Shown in pieces: positions 32,201-44,200 of a DNA stretch of 64,000 bases (position 1 is its first letter; the number at the start of each line of letters is the position of its first letter). The DNA comes from Closterium sp. Naga37s-1 (lineage: Eukaryota; Streptophyta; Zygnematophyceae; Desmidiales; Closteriaceae): contig CANJKZ010000114.1 in NCBI GenBank assembly GCA_947471745.1, forward strand, positions 1,567,501-1,631,500. Reading direction: 5' to 3'. The position numbers and the translations under genes are program-made. The notes below the pieces were generated by a model. It was not told the DNA's origin. It made no database searches and was given only the letters and a program-made list of their open reading frames with translations.

Positions 32201-35200
32201 GTTGACATGAGAGGCCCAGCCAGCCAGACCCTGCTTGCTTGTACTTGACTGCAGTGCTCTGGTCTTGCTGATAATCTTGACTCCAATGTAATATAGTAGT
32301 TGATGCATGTAGTAGTTTCTTCGGACCTTTGAGGCGCCTCAGAAGTTGACTCCAATGCACGTATTAGTTCATTCGGACTATGCTCATGTCTTCCATCCGT
32401 GTTTTTCTCTCTGACTGTTGATTCGACTAAGCCCGTAGCCCGACATACACTGAGCATTGTGCCCGTTCAATCTTGATTTAGAGCCTTAGTGCCATCGTCC
32501 AGCATTGAGCGCCAAGCATTCTTCTGGTAGTCTGTGTGTATGTGGCACCAGCTGAGTACCTCACAAACCTAGCTTCTTTGCTCACCGCCTGTTACTGCTG
32601 CTGTAGTATAATTAGTGGAGGATGCATGCTTGTACTCACAAACCTCTGTATGCCCATTACTCCCTGTTTGCACCCTATTTCTGAGATGCATACATCTGCT
32701 TGTTAACAATCTAAATGGCTCCATACCAGCAACATTCAGCAGCATGATCTCTCTGACCTACTTGTGAGTCATTCGATTATAAAGCTTAGAAGTTTTACAT
32801 TTTTTTTTAGGCTCGCATATTGGCCTCTCACTTCATTTTACGTGATCAGACTGTATGGTATCACCCTCAACCATCATACTGAAATTTTATGTTTCCCCTG
32901 CTGCTTTTATGAACGGGTTTGATCACAGCAAGCCACTATACTAGCCTCTGATGTAATGTGTTGTGATGTTGTGTTGTGATGATGTGATGTGATGCGATGG
33001 GATGAGATGGGATGGGATGTGATGTGATGTGATGTGATGTGATGTGATGTGATGGGATTTAATGTGATTCAATGTGATATAATGTAGCTTACTTAATTGA
33101 ATGTAATGTAATAATGTATTGTAATGCGATGCTATGTGATGTAATGTGACGTGATGTGATGTGACGTGATGTGATGTGATGTGATGTGATGTGATGTGAT
33201 GTGATGTGATGTGATGTGATGTGATGTGATTTGATGTGATGTGATGTGATGTGATCTGATGTGGTGTGATGTGATGCGGTGTGATGTATTGTGTTGTGAT
33301 TTGCTGTGATGGTGTGATGTCATGATCTGATGTGATTTGATGCGTTGGCATGGGATAGGATGGGATGGAATGGGATGCGATGCACTGCGATGCTATGCTA
33401 TGTGATGGATGCAATGGTATGCGATGCGATCCGTTTGCTTCTCTCGATCTGCACTGCCACGCCACAACCACACCCTTGTTGCACCTGCTCGCGAATGGAG
33501 AGGCAGTGAACCTCACGAAGTTTAGAGCGATCTTGGGCGAGCATGTGCGACCATAAGTGACTATGCACAACCATGTGCGACCATGGGCGACCATGGGCGA
33601 CCATGGGCGACCATAAGCGACCATGAGCGACCATGGGCGTCCGTGAGCGACCATGAGCGACCATGAGCGACCATGTGCGACCATGAGCGACCATGTGCGA
33701 CCGTGGGCGACCATGGGCGACCATGAGCGACCATATTAGTGACCATGCACAACCATGTGCGACCATGAGCGACCATGAGCGACCATGAGCGACCATGAGC
33801 GACAATGAGCGACCATGGGCGACCATGAGCGACCATGAGCGACCATGAGCGACCATGCGCGACCATGAGAAGCCTTGAAAAGCATCTCCCTGTCACTGTT
33901 CTTCTATCTAACTCTTTGTGCACACTCCTGCGATACGCATGCCTTAAGCATGCCATAAGAACGCCTCGTGTCTCTCGGTCCCATCAGGAACCTTGGCTAC
34001 AACAGCATCACGAGCACCATTCCAGACTCTCTTGGCAACCTCGCAAGTCTTGCTCACTTGTGAGTGCTGCTGCTTGTCATTGATTTGACATGTGACCCAC
34101 ATCACATGCGTGCTCACCACATGCCGTGGAACCCACATCATATGCTCACCACATGCCGTGTGACCCACCCACATCACATGCGCACCACATGCCGTGTGTG
34201 ACCCACCCACGTCACATGCGCACCACATGCCGTGTGTGACCCACCCACGTCACATGCGCACCACATGCCGTGTGTGACCCACCCACGTCACATGCGCACC
34301 ACATGCCGTGTGTGACCCACCCACGTCACATGCGCACCACATGCTGTGTGTGTGACCCACCCACATCACACGCGCACCACATGCTGTGTGAACCACCCAC
34401 ATCACATGCAGACCACACACGTCTTCTCGACACCCTTGTTGTGGGCCACCTCTGGCCGACTTGCCAATCCTTCTAAGTGCTTGTTCGGCACGCGCACTCT
34501 ATATGTTCAAGCGCTGCCACCCTGTGCTTAGGAATGACATTTATGCCCTCTTCATCCACTTGCACTATGGCCCACCACGATCCCGGTTCAATTTTCTACT
34601 ACTCTGCATTTTGCATCCGCACCGCACTCCCATGAAAAGCAGATTCCTACATGGGAACAATCTGAATGGCACTATACCCTCCTCACTAGCCAACCTTTCA
34701 GACCTCGGAGATCTGTGAGTCGCTTGATTCCGTGTGAGATGCTTGACTTGTTGTGAGATGCTTGAACTTCAATAAGAAAAAAAATGTTTTGAGCCGCTTG
34801 ACTTGTTCATTTGTACCTTTTCTTTCCAATTAAGTATGTAGCACTGTGTATTCATATCTTTGTCATTCCAGCCAGGTGTGAGTGAGTGATTGTCCATCGG
34901 CATATTCTCGTACCTTACACACACACATCTATACACACCACCACCACCTACAAATGCATACACAGTGTGGTCTTTGAGGTTGCCATGTGCATGCCTTCCC
35001 TTTTTACTTCCGCAGACTCCTTAACTTCAACAAATTGAGTGGCACAATTCCTGAGCACTTGTGTTGTGTTGACGATCAAGCTGTCCATGCTCGAGCATGG
35101 TAACAATGTGCACTTTGCTGTACCTTTTTCCTCCTTGCACGTATGCATGCTGCTGCCTATACATCATACATCGTTCATCACTAACGTTCCATGTTTCATA

Positions 35201-38200
35201 CTGCAACTCTAATCTCGCATTTACACCCTTTTTTACACGTTTGTTTCCATGAAATGCAGTAATCTTCTCGACAACTACCTCACTGGCTCGATCTCTACGA
35301 AAATAACCAAACTTGAAGCATTGATGGCCATGTGAGTGAGCCTCTCAATAGGACGGTCTAGATAACTGTTGTACAGGTCCTTAAACCCTAAATCATTGGT
35401 TCCAGACACCCACAAAATCTAATTGAACCAACTACTCCTGATTATGTGCAACTTGTGCTCGCGGTTGTTGGTTGTTTTTATGTGAATTCTCATCAGCAAG
35501 GGCCAAGCCAGCCCACTCGTTACACACTGAGTAGAAAAAATCGCGGCCTGCGTTTTACAAATCTCGACTTGATTCGAGACGAACTGGTCGAGTTATGAGT
35601 CAGGCCCGAGTACAAAACACTCGACTCGATCCGAGAGGCCCTTGAAGTTTGCCAAAACGAGTCAAGTACAACCCGACCCTCCCTTTGCACATGTTTGGTC
35701 ATGGCTCGTTCGGTAATGGAAATGCAGTCAGCAACATGCGCCTGTGCTTAAAAGGCTGGAATGTTAGCAGGAGTTCATGATTTCTCCATACAAATTCGTT
35801 GAACTACCTAAAGATGCATGAAACAGATGTAAGCAATGCTGATGTTGGAGTACGCCTATATTGTGTGCCTGCTGTCATGCTCCCATCCCATCCATCGTCC
35901 CTACAATCTCAGGAACCTTGGCTACAACTTCTTGACAGGCCCCATTCCTGACTCCATTGGCAAGCTCACTAATCTGAACGCCTTGTGAGTGCTTCCTTCT
36001 TGGTTTGACATGTGCGGCCATTTGTACAAAGCTTACGGAGCTGAGCGTTCTACATTGTGAATGGTCGCTCTCAATAAAAACACAAATGCTACTGTGTATA
36101 AGGGAAAAGGGCATTACTTGAAAAGAAAAAAGAAAAGAAAAAATAGTAATTTTGATTTGCCTGATATGTTGAGTTGAAGTCACCCGGCTTTGACGCACAA
36201 CTGTGGCTGTAGGCGTCCTCAGATTGAACCCTAGTGACCCTACAGTGCGGCAGAAGGTTTCTGGGCTCCATCCATCCAATCAGTGAGCTTGATTTTGGGC
36301 GCGCAACAACTGTGGCGTACATGGTGCGTCATGTGCAACTGGGTCTAATAAGTGCAAGGGAGGATTTGCAGGCTCGAATTGAGTAAAGGTTCAAGCTGAT
36401 AAACCTGGAATTTGTAACATTTGCAAGTGCACCTGTGCAAACTGCCGAGTCGAGCAAAACTTGTCTTGTCTGGGGCAAAACTCCTGCGAGTTTAGCCCCA
36501 AGCCGAGCAATAATCGGACGAGTATTTTTTGCTATAAGGCGTACTCGTTACTCGTCTATCTTGACGAGTTTCTCTAATGCTCAGACGGGCTTTTTTAATT
36601 ACTACCTATTTTTAACAGCCTAGCTAACAATTGTAGACCAGAGTCGCGACGAGTTTCAGTTAGGGTTACGTGACAAGTTTTTACAGCTAGCCGAGCACGA
36701 AATTCTCGTCCGAGTGGCTGAAAATGCTCGCCAAAAAGCCCGAGTACTCGGCGAGTACAAAATCCTCGCCGAGTAATACTCGCGTCGGCTCGGGCGAGCA
36801 TTTTCGGCCAAAACGCATACTCGTTACTCGCCCCTAGACCAGTAACTCGGACGAGTCGAGGCGAGTAATTCGCCTCGACGCCCTTGCAAATTGCAAGATT
36901 TGCTGCTGCTGAGTAGCGCGACTTGTGACCTATCTCGCAGGTCCACGAAATGTCATTTACGTGAGTCAAAAGGAACAAGGTGAGTGATTACTCATCTTGT
37001 AGCTCACTCACGCCTACCTGTTTCTTATCCAAAACGGCTCTTCACCTTCCAAATCACATCCATTCCATTTGTTAATACCAATGTACTCATACCTGGGAGG
37101 AAGTTTTGCCACGAGGTATGCCTTAATGAGATGACTTTTTATATGTTACAAATTGATGCTAAACACTCCTTGTTTCAGCATTACTCCTCGGTTGACTTGA
37201 CATCCCCCCGTTGTACAAATTGCAGATTGTTATGGGGAAACAAAATGACAGGATCGATACCCACTGTGATAGGCAACCTTCTATATTTGACTGACTTGTG
37301 AGTTCTCTGAATAGACGAACAGGGAGGTTCTCGCCTTGTAAGCATGTGGATATTATTTTGATATCTTTATTTTACTGTTCACTTCATTTATTTTCAGTTC
37401 ACACAATCTGATTCATAGTAATTGCCTTCTTCATTACCCATTACATTATTGTATAAGTGACCAGAAACACATTCAAATGTCTGTCTTGTTTCCAGTACAA
37501 AAGGTTCACAACTAAAATCTTGAGTCGGGTGGTCATGGCATCAGGTCCCTTGCTTGGAACAACCTGACTGGCAGCATCCCAGAGTCCATTGGCAACCTCC
37601 TGCAGCTCCAAAACTTGTAAGCACACACATTGTCTCTTTCTTGAGCTGTACGGTACCCGACCGACCCCCGACCGACCCGACCCGACCCGACCCGACCCGA
37701 CCCGACCCGACCCGACCCGACCCGACCCGACCCAACCCGACCCGACCTGTTGTAAGCACAACCATTGTCTCTCGGGTCAACCCTAGTCGGATTGGGCTTC
37801 CTCAGGTCGGCCCGTTGCTCTACCATACGCCACTGGCCTTGGAGTTCATAAAGTTTGCAAATGAAAAACTAATTCAGCACTTCCCTCCACTAGCTTCAAA
37901 GTCAACTCATAGAAGTGTTTCTTTGGTGGACTCAAACATTATCCTCCCCGTTGTATAGTTTTTGCCTTGTACTTCACGAACACCAGAAAGAAAGCATCGA
38001 CCACTTCTATTTGGGACAACACAGTTCCTCTACCAATTTCAGTGTTTCGAAACTACCGTATACCCAACCATGCTTTGTTTGGTTCTATGTATTCAACTAT
38101 GGTCTACCTCTATGTATCCACAACGAACAATTCCCCACACGCAGGGAACTCAAAGGAACCAATCTGACAGGACAGCTCCCTCCAACACTGGGCAAACTTT

Positions 38201-41200
38201 CCAAACTCTCGGGATTGTAAGATACTTCGTGTTATTGCAGTAAGTAATAATCTGCAATTGTAAGACTTCCTTCTTGTCTTGTTTGCCCGAACTGCCGCAT
38301 TCAGAGCCCACCTGCACGTTCTTTTAATGATTGCACGCAAGGTCCATCCATGTACCCTTTTCTTTGAAGAAACACCCATGCACATGGAGTTCTGCTATTG
38401 TTTTTGTCGAATACACAGCACCAAGGTTTTTGCTACCACTTTAATATTCTCCTCGCTCACATTTCTGATTCCTCCTCCAGCACGTCCAGGTCTCTAGATG
38501 GAACTGCAGTCACATGCCCGCCTGACAAGACTCCATGTGTGGTTCCGCAATCGTCTCATAGCCTTTGCCCGCGCCTGTACATCAATCCTTTCTTTCACAC
38601 GCGCAGGAATCTGACTGAAACTGCTATCAAATGCCCACCTAACAAGAGTCCTTGTGTGGTTCAGCAATTCTCTCTAAGCGCCTTTTGCAGCAAGTGCCCC
38701 TCCTTCTGCTCCACCTGCAACAAGACTGCACCACGTGAGCCTTAAAAATAACACAGAAAAATAAAAGACTGCAATAAAAGGAGGAAATTGAATGTCCTCT
38801 CCTCCCTCCCATGTTTCCCAAGCATCAAATTTCTTGCCAATCAGTTACACTGTTTACCCTTTCCCAAAGAAACCTCCCTATGCAACAAGCCAGCATGCCA
38901 ATACATGATGCCAATACATGATGCCAATACATGATGCCAATACAATTTGCACATCTCTGCCGGATCTTCAACCTACCTACAAGGCCTACTATCAGAGCCA
39001 CATCTCTGCCGGCTTTCCATTCCATCCATCACACCCTCACTATTTTTCTGTGTGTCACGCTTTCCGTTCAGACCCATCCTGTCCCCGTCTCTTTATCCCC
39101 GTCTATCTCATCCCCATCCATCCCTCACACACTACAGCCCCCCCCTCTCCGCCCCCAGCGTCCCCCTCCGTGCCTCCATCTCCCCCCACAACGCCCCCAT
39201 CCTCCTCCTCCTCAGCAACCCCCCTCTCGCCTCAAGCGCCTCCCGCCCAGTCTGGAGGTGGTCTCTCTGTGGGAGCCATTGCCGGCATTGCTGTGGCTGC
39301 TGTGATGCTGCTGATCCTTGGCGTGCTGCTGTGGTGGTGGAGAGGCCACAAGAAGCGAGCAGCACGTGCCGCAAGTATGGTGTCCTGTCCATTCATAAAC
39401 CCTCTAAACCCTGAACACCTTGACTTGAAACCCTATATATACTTATTCAATACGAGAGACCCAGAAGTCTAGAAAAACGTTTCTCTCTTGAGACGCCTCC
39501 AGTATGTGTGTGTCCCCTCCTCCTGCCCCTTGGCTTTGAGACGTCTAAGAAGGTCTTCCTCCTCCATCCATTGTTCCTCCTCGTTTTGACTTTTCCCCTC
39601 CTGAGCATTCATGAGGCAAACGAGGCAAATTTTAGGGACACATTTATCTCCCCTTCCTAAAATCTACCCTTCCCTCAGATACTAGAGTATTGACAACGAT
39701 ATGGCACAATGGAATGGTTGGTTGGCATGTTCGTATTAATGCCTGGCTTCTGCTTTACTTCATCCAACCCCACACTATCACCCTTCACACTCACTCTATT
39801 CACCCCACACACTCACTTTCACCCCACATTAACAACCCTCGCACCCATCCGTTTCACCCCGCACTACAACCCATCGTTGTTGTAATCTTATATTTTATAC
39901 AACATCCGTAGGCTAGATCACAATGTGTAGTCATTTGTTCTGTTGGAGGGTTGATGGGTGTACCCTCCAACCACAACTTGTGGTTAGTTAACATTGGATT
40001 TGGTCCTTGTTCCTTGGTTGGCACTTGCCATGCCAGACTCTTGGTCCTTAGCCCAACCAAACAATCCCAACCAACTCACAATTGTGGTTGCTTGGGCTAC
40101 AAGCCAACTCACCCATTGGCCAACTTAGTGGCCAACAGGGTTATCTCCTCTTGCATTCCATCTCTTGCTCCTTGCTTGTATTACAGAGCCTCTTGGCTCA
40201 TTACTCAATACAACTTGTTGATTTCTAACAGTCGTCACCCGTTTTTCTTCACCTCACACTATGACAGGCCGGGCCATGTCGGGCGCTCAATGCACAGAGT
40301 ATTCTCTCGACAAAGTCCTCAAAGCCACCAGCAACTGGTCCTCTGACAACCAGCTTGGCTCGGGTGCCTTTGGTGACGTGTACAAGGGCGTGTGTCCACA
40401 TGATGGCACCACCCTGTGGGCCGTCAAGCGTGCCAAACTCGTTGATGTGGATTTCCACAAAGAGGTGGGGCCGAAACACCTTCTGACTATTTGATGTGGA
40501 TTTTCATATATGTGAACTTATATGATGGATTGATGATGTTTGTTAGATTTTCCCTTCCACTTGGCTGCGAAGTGAGCTGCTATGGATCAAGAAACTAATC
40601 CACATTGGCTGCGCTTCTCAATGCACTCTGCCTTTCAAAACATCGCCAAATTCCGCTAGGGGGTGCCTCTTCTATTCCAGGGTGCCATGTGATAACCCTT
40701 TTTGTTCCTCATTTCATCCACCCCATCCGCACGCGCTCCTGTCCATTCCTGCCCATCAGGCATGAGCGAGAAATCGAACCGCGATTTGATTCAGCGCGGT
40801 TCGGTTTCGGTTTTCCCCGAACCGAACCGGTTTGTCGATTCGACGATGAACCGAGCCGGTTTGTTAACGGACCGGTTTGTCGGTTTGTGTGGTTTGTATT
40901 CAACAAATCCCCGAGCCGCGACGAACTAACTGGGCATGCAAGTTTGAATGAAGCGTTGGAGCTCATTTCAGGCTTTAACTCTGCCATAGTCTCACAAAAT
41001 TCCCATTCCACCTAACACTAGGGTGTTTCTTATGGTCCTTTGTTTTGTTTTCCGCTGGTAGGACCATATTAAAAGTTCACTGGAGAAACAAACTGCTTAG
41101 GTTCGGTACCGAACTGGGCCGGTTCGGCCGAAACGGCTCCGTGTAAAAACGAACCAGTTTGGTTTAAAACTCTGCTCATGCCTGCTGCTCACTCCTATCC

Positions 41201-44200
41201 ATTCCTGCCTTTTTCCTCGCAGGTCCAGCAAATGGCCGACAAGAACCATCCCAACATCGTGCGGCTGCTTGGGTTTGCTATTGGAGGGGACATGAGGACA
41301 CGACCAGAGCAAATTCTGATCTACGAGTTTGCTACCAACGGTAACCTTGACCAGTTCACTAAGAAGGGTGCGTTCCTCCACACATTAGGGTCGAACATAT
41401 AACTGCCATGCCTTAAGGATCAAACCGATCACTTTCGGCTTGTTGCCCTAATCTCATTTTTCTGAAAATTGAGTTTGTGTGTTCGCCCCTTTATGCAAAC
41501 ACAGATGTGTTCGCCTTGAAAACAAACACGTTCAGGGCGAACATGTTCGTATTTGCCATTTGGCTGTATTTTGCTAGAGTCTCAGTGCCAAAAAATGAAG
41601 TGTGCAGTGTACGGTTTGAGGGGGGTGTGGAAAGCAGACAACAGTGTGGTAAAATAAGCTTACACAATGTGTTCGTCATGAACACATTCGAGCCCAACCA
41701 TGTTCGTGTTCGGCGTCGCTCGGCACTGAACCAAACCGAACATGTCCGTCTCGGACAGCAACACGTTCGACCTGAACACTTATGGCCAAAAGAAAACACC
41801 CCTTCAACTCGACCCAAACATTTTCTGGGCGTTCAACTATTTGCTCAAGACTTCCACACATTCATCTTAAACCAGCCTTTTTTTTTGTTTTTTTCCCTCC
41901 ATAATGTCACATATCGTGACATATCACTGGCCCTGTGAGACTCATGTTATGTCACTCTCACGTTTTGTGCATGTGTGCAGAGGCGTCCTTCACTCTCGCC
42001 TTCCAGCAGCGGCTGGACATCCTCATTGGTGCGGCACGTGGCTTTGAGTACCTCCACAGCTTTGGCCTTGTGCATCGCGACATCAAACCCGCCAACATCC
42101 TGCTTGGAGAAAACATGCAGGCAAGCAAGCGAACAATGTCTATGTTCAATACAGCACGAACATCTCAACCTATATACAGCTCAATATAGCTCAATAGGAA
42201 AAACAAGTCCTTGTCCGACTCGGTGTCTAGCACGATTGCTCTTGTTTTTGTACTTTATTCTGTGGCAGGCCAAGATTGCTGACTTTGGGCTGTTGAGGGT
42301 GGGGGAGGGCACCACTGTGGGCACGACCCGGGTCATGGGAACACCGGGATATGTGGATCCCATCTACTCACGCACGTCCAAGGCCACCACTGCCACCGAT
42401 GTGTACAGGTGAGGTACTGTTGTCACCAGGTGAAGTAAGATCATGAGCAGGTGAAGAGAATTCCAATTAATGAACTTATCTATCTTTGTGAGCAGCTATT
42501 ACGTGCAAATAATAGGTCAATGCATGACAGTCTGTTTATAACGCTCACTGAGTGGTTGCTTTGGTTTGCTCATGCTCATGGGCTGTGCCGTTGGTGAAGC
42601 ACTCACAATTCGGCACCCCTGTGTGCTGCTTGTCACCCCCTCCCCTTCTCATGCTGGGTTATGTGTGCAGCTTCGGAGTGCTCATGCTTGTGGTGCTCAC
42701 CGGTCGCAGCCCCCACTCCGCCGAGGGCGAAAAGAATGGCCACATCCTGCGATGGGTGAGTGCCGCTGGTCCGTGTGTGGTGGGGCAGGTTGCGTTGTTT
42801 CTATGTGAGTTGTCACTGTGGCAAGTGCGGTTGGTTCAAGCAGCACTCTGCTGATGTTGGTGTGCGCACATCCCCCACATCCTGCTGATGTTGGTTGGTG
42901 AATTCCGGGCAGGGTCAAAAAACCCTGTGGGGGTTCTTTGTGGGGGGGTTGGGGGGTTGTGTTTCAGAGGTCATTTTTTTTCCACATAATAAAAACACCA
43001 CGGCCTACACATGACACTTAACTACTTTCCTACCACCACCATCACTACGCCAGAAATCCATTAACTAGGCTGCCCACATCATGCCACATTTCCCCCCCTA
43101 CCTAATCTATCCACTACTCGTCGTACTCGTCATCCAGAACATCATCGTTGCCATGCTCCTCCTCCGCCGTATCTTCCAGCCCCTTGTACCCCTCGGGGAT
43201 TGGAGGCTCCTCTCCAATCCCGGGCACAACATTTGGCATGACATCAGCGCGCGTATGCCAGTTGCGCACAACGTTCCAGTTGTGCGCACGCAACATACAC
43301 CAAGTCCTTGCACTTGGCGGATCCGAGGCGGTTCCGGCGGGCCGTGTGGACTGAATCCACACTGCCCAACCACGCTCACAAGGTGATGCAGACACGGGCT
43401 GAGATAGCACCCTTATGGCGAGAGAAGCCAGCTCAGGGGCATCCGTGCCGTTCCATTGCCACCACTTAACCATGCTGTACGTTCTCGCTTTCACCCGCTC
43501 CCTCTGTGCAATCGCCTCCGGCATCCCAAAAGACCCTTTCATGTCCAGGGAAGACCTCAACCCGTCCCACAGGGCAAGCAAGGCATCACACCCCTCACCC
43601 CCCCCCTTCCCGCGGCTCGTGAGGAAGTCGGCGTGCTGGCTGATGAACGCCTTGAAGACCTTCGTGCATTCGGCATCAGTGCCGAATATGTCCTCCTCCT
43701 GATTGGCGGGGTTGAGGATGCGGCCAGCAACGTCCATGGCGCACGCGAGGCTGCCATCCCACCTTTTCTTGAGGATGCGGCGGATGTGCGCCTTATCGGC
43801 GTTGCTCGGCTGCTCATCGTCCTCGTCCAGCACTTCCCCCACATCCGCTCTGAGCTGAAGCATGACGCCATAGATTCTTCTTCCCATCATCCTCGTTGCA
43901 CTGCCGTCCGTCTGCCTCGTCGTCAGGTAGGGCAATGTCAGGAGCGTTGCGAAGAACTCTGCCGTTTTCCACCAGGCATCGTCGAGGACCATCGCAGCAA
44001 ACCCCTCACATGATGCCTTCCTCGCCCCTACAGCCCAGTCTTTCCACAGATCGCTCAACAACACACGGGTCAGGTTGGTACGCATCTCGCAAAGCCGGGA
44101 CACGGCAATGTAACTTGTCCCGAAGCGAGTACCAGCGCCTGCAGCACCGTTCCCTCCACCAAATCTGGCGTCCTCAGGCACCCCCGGGTCCAAGGTGGTT

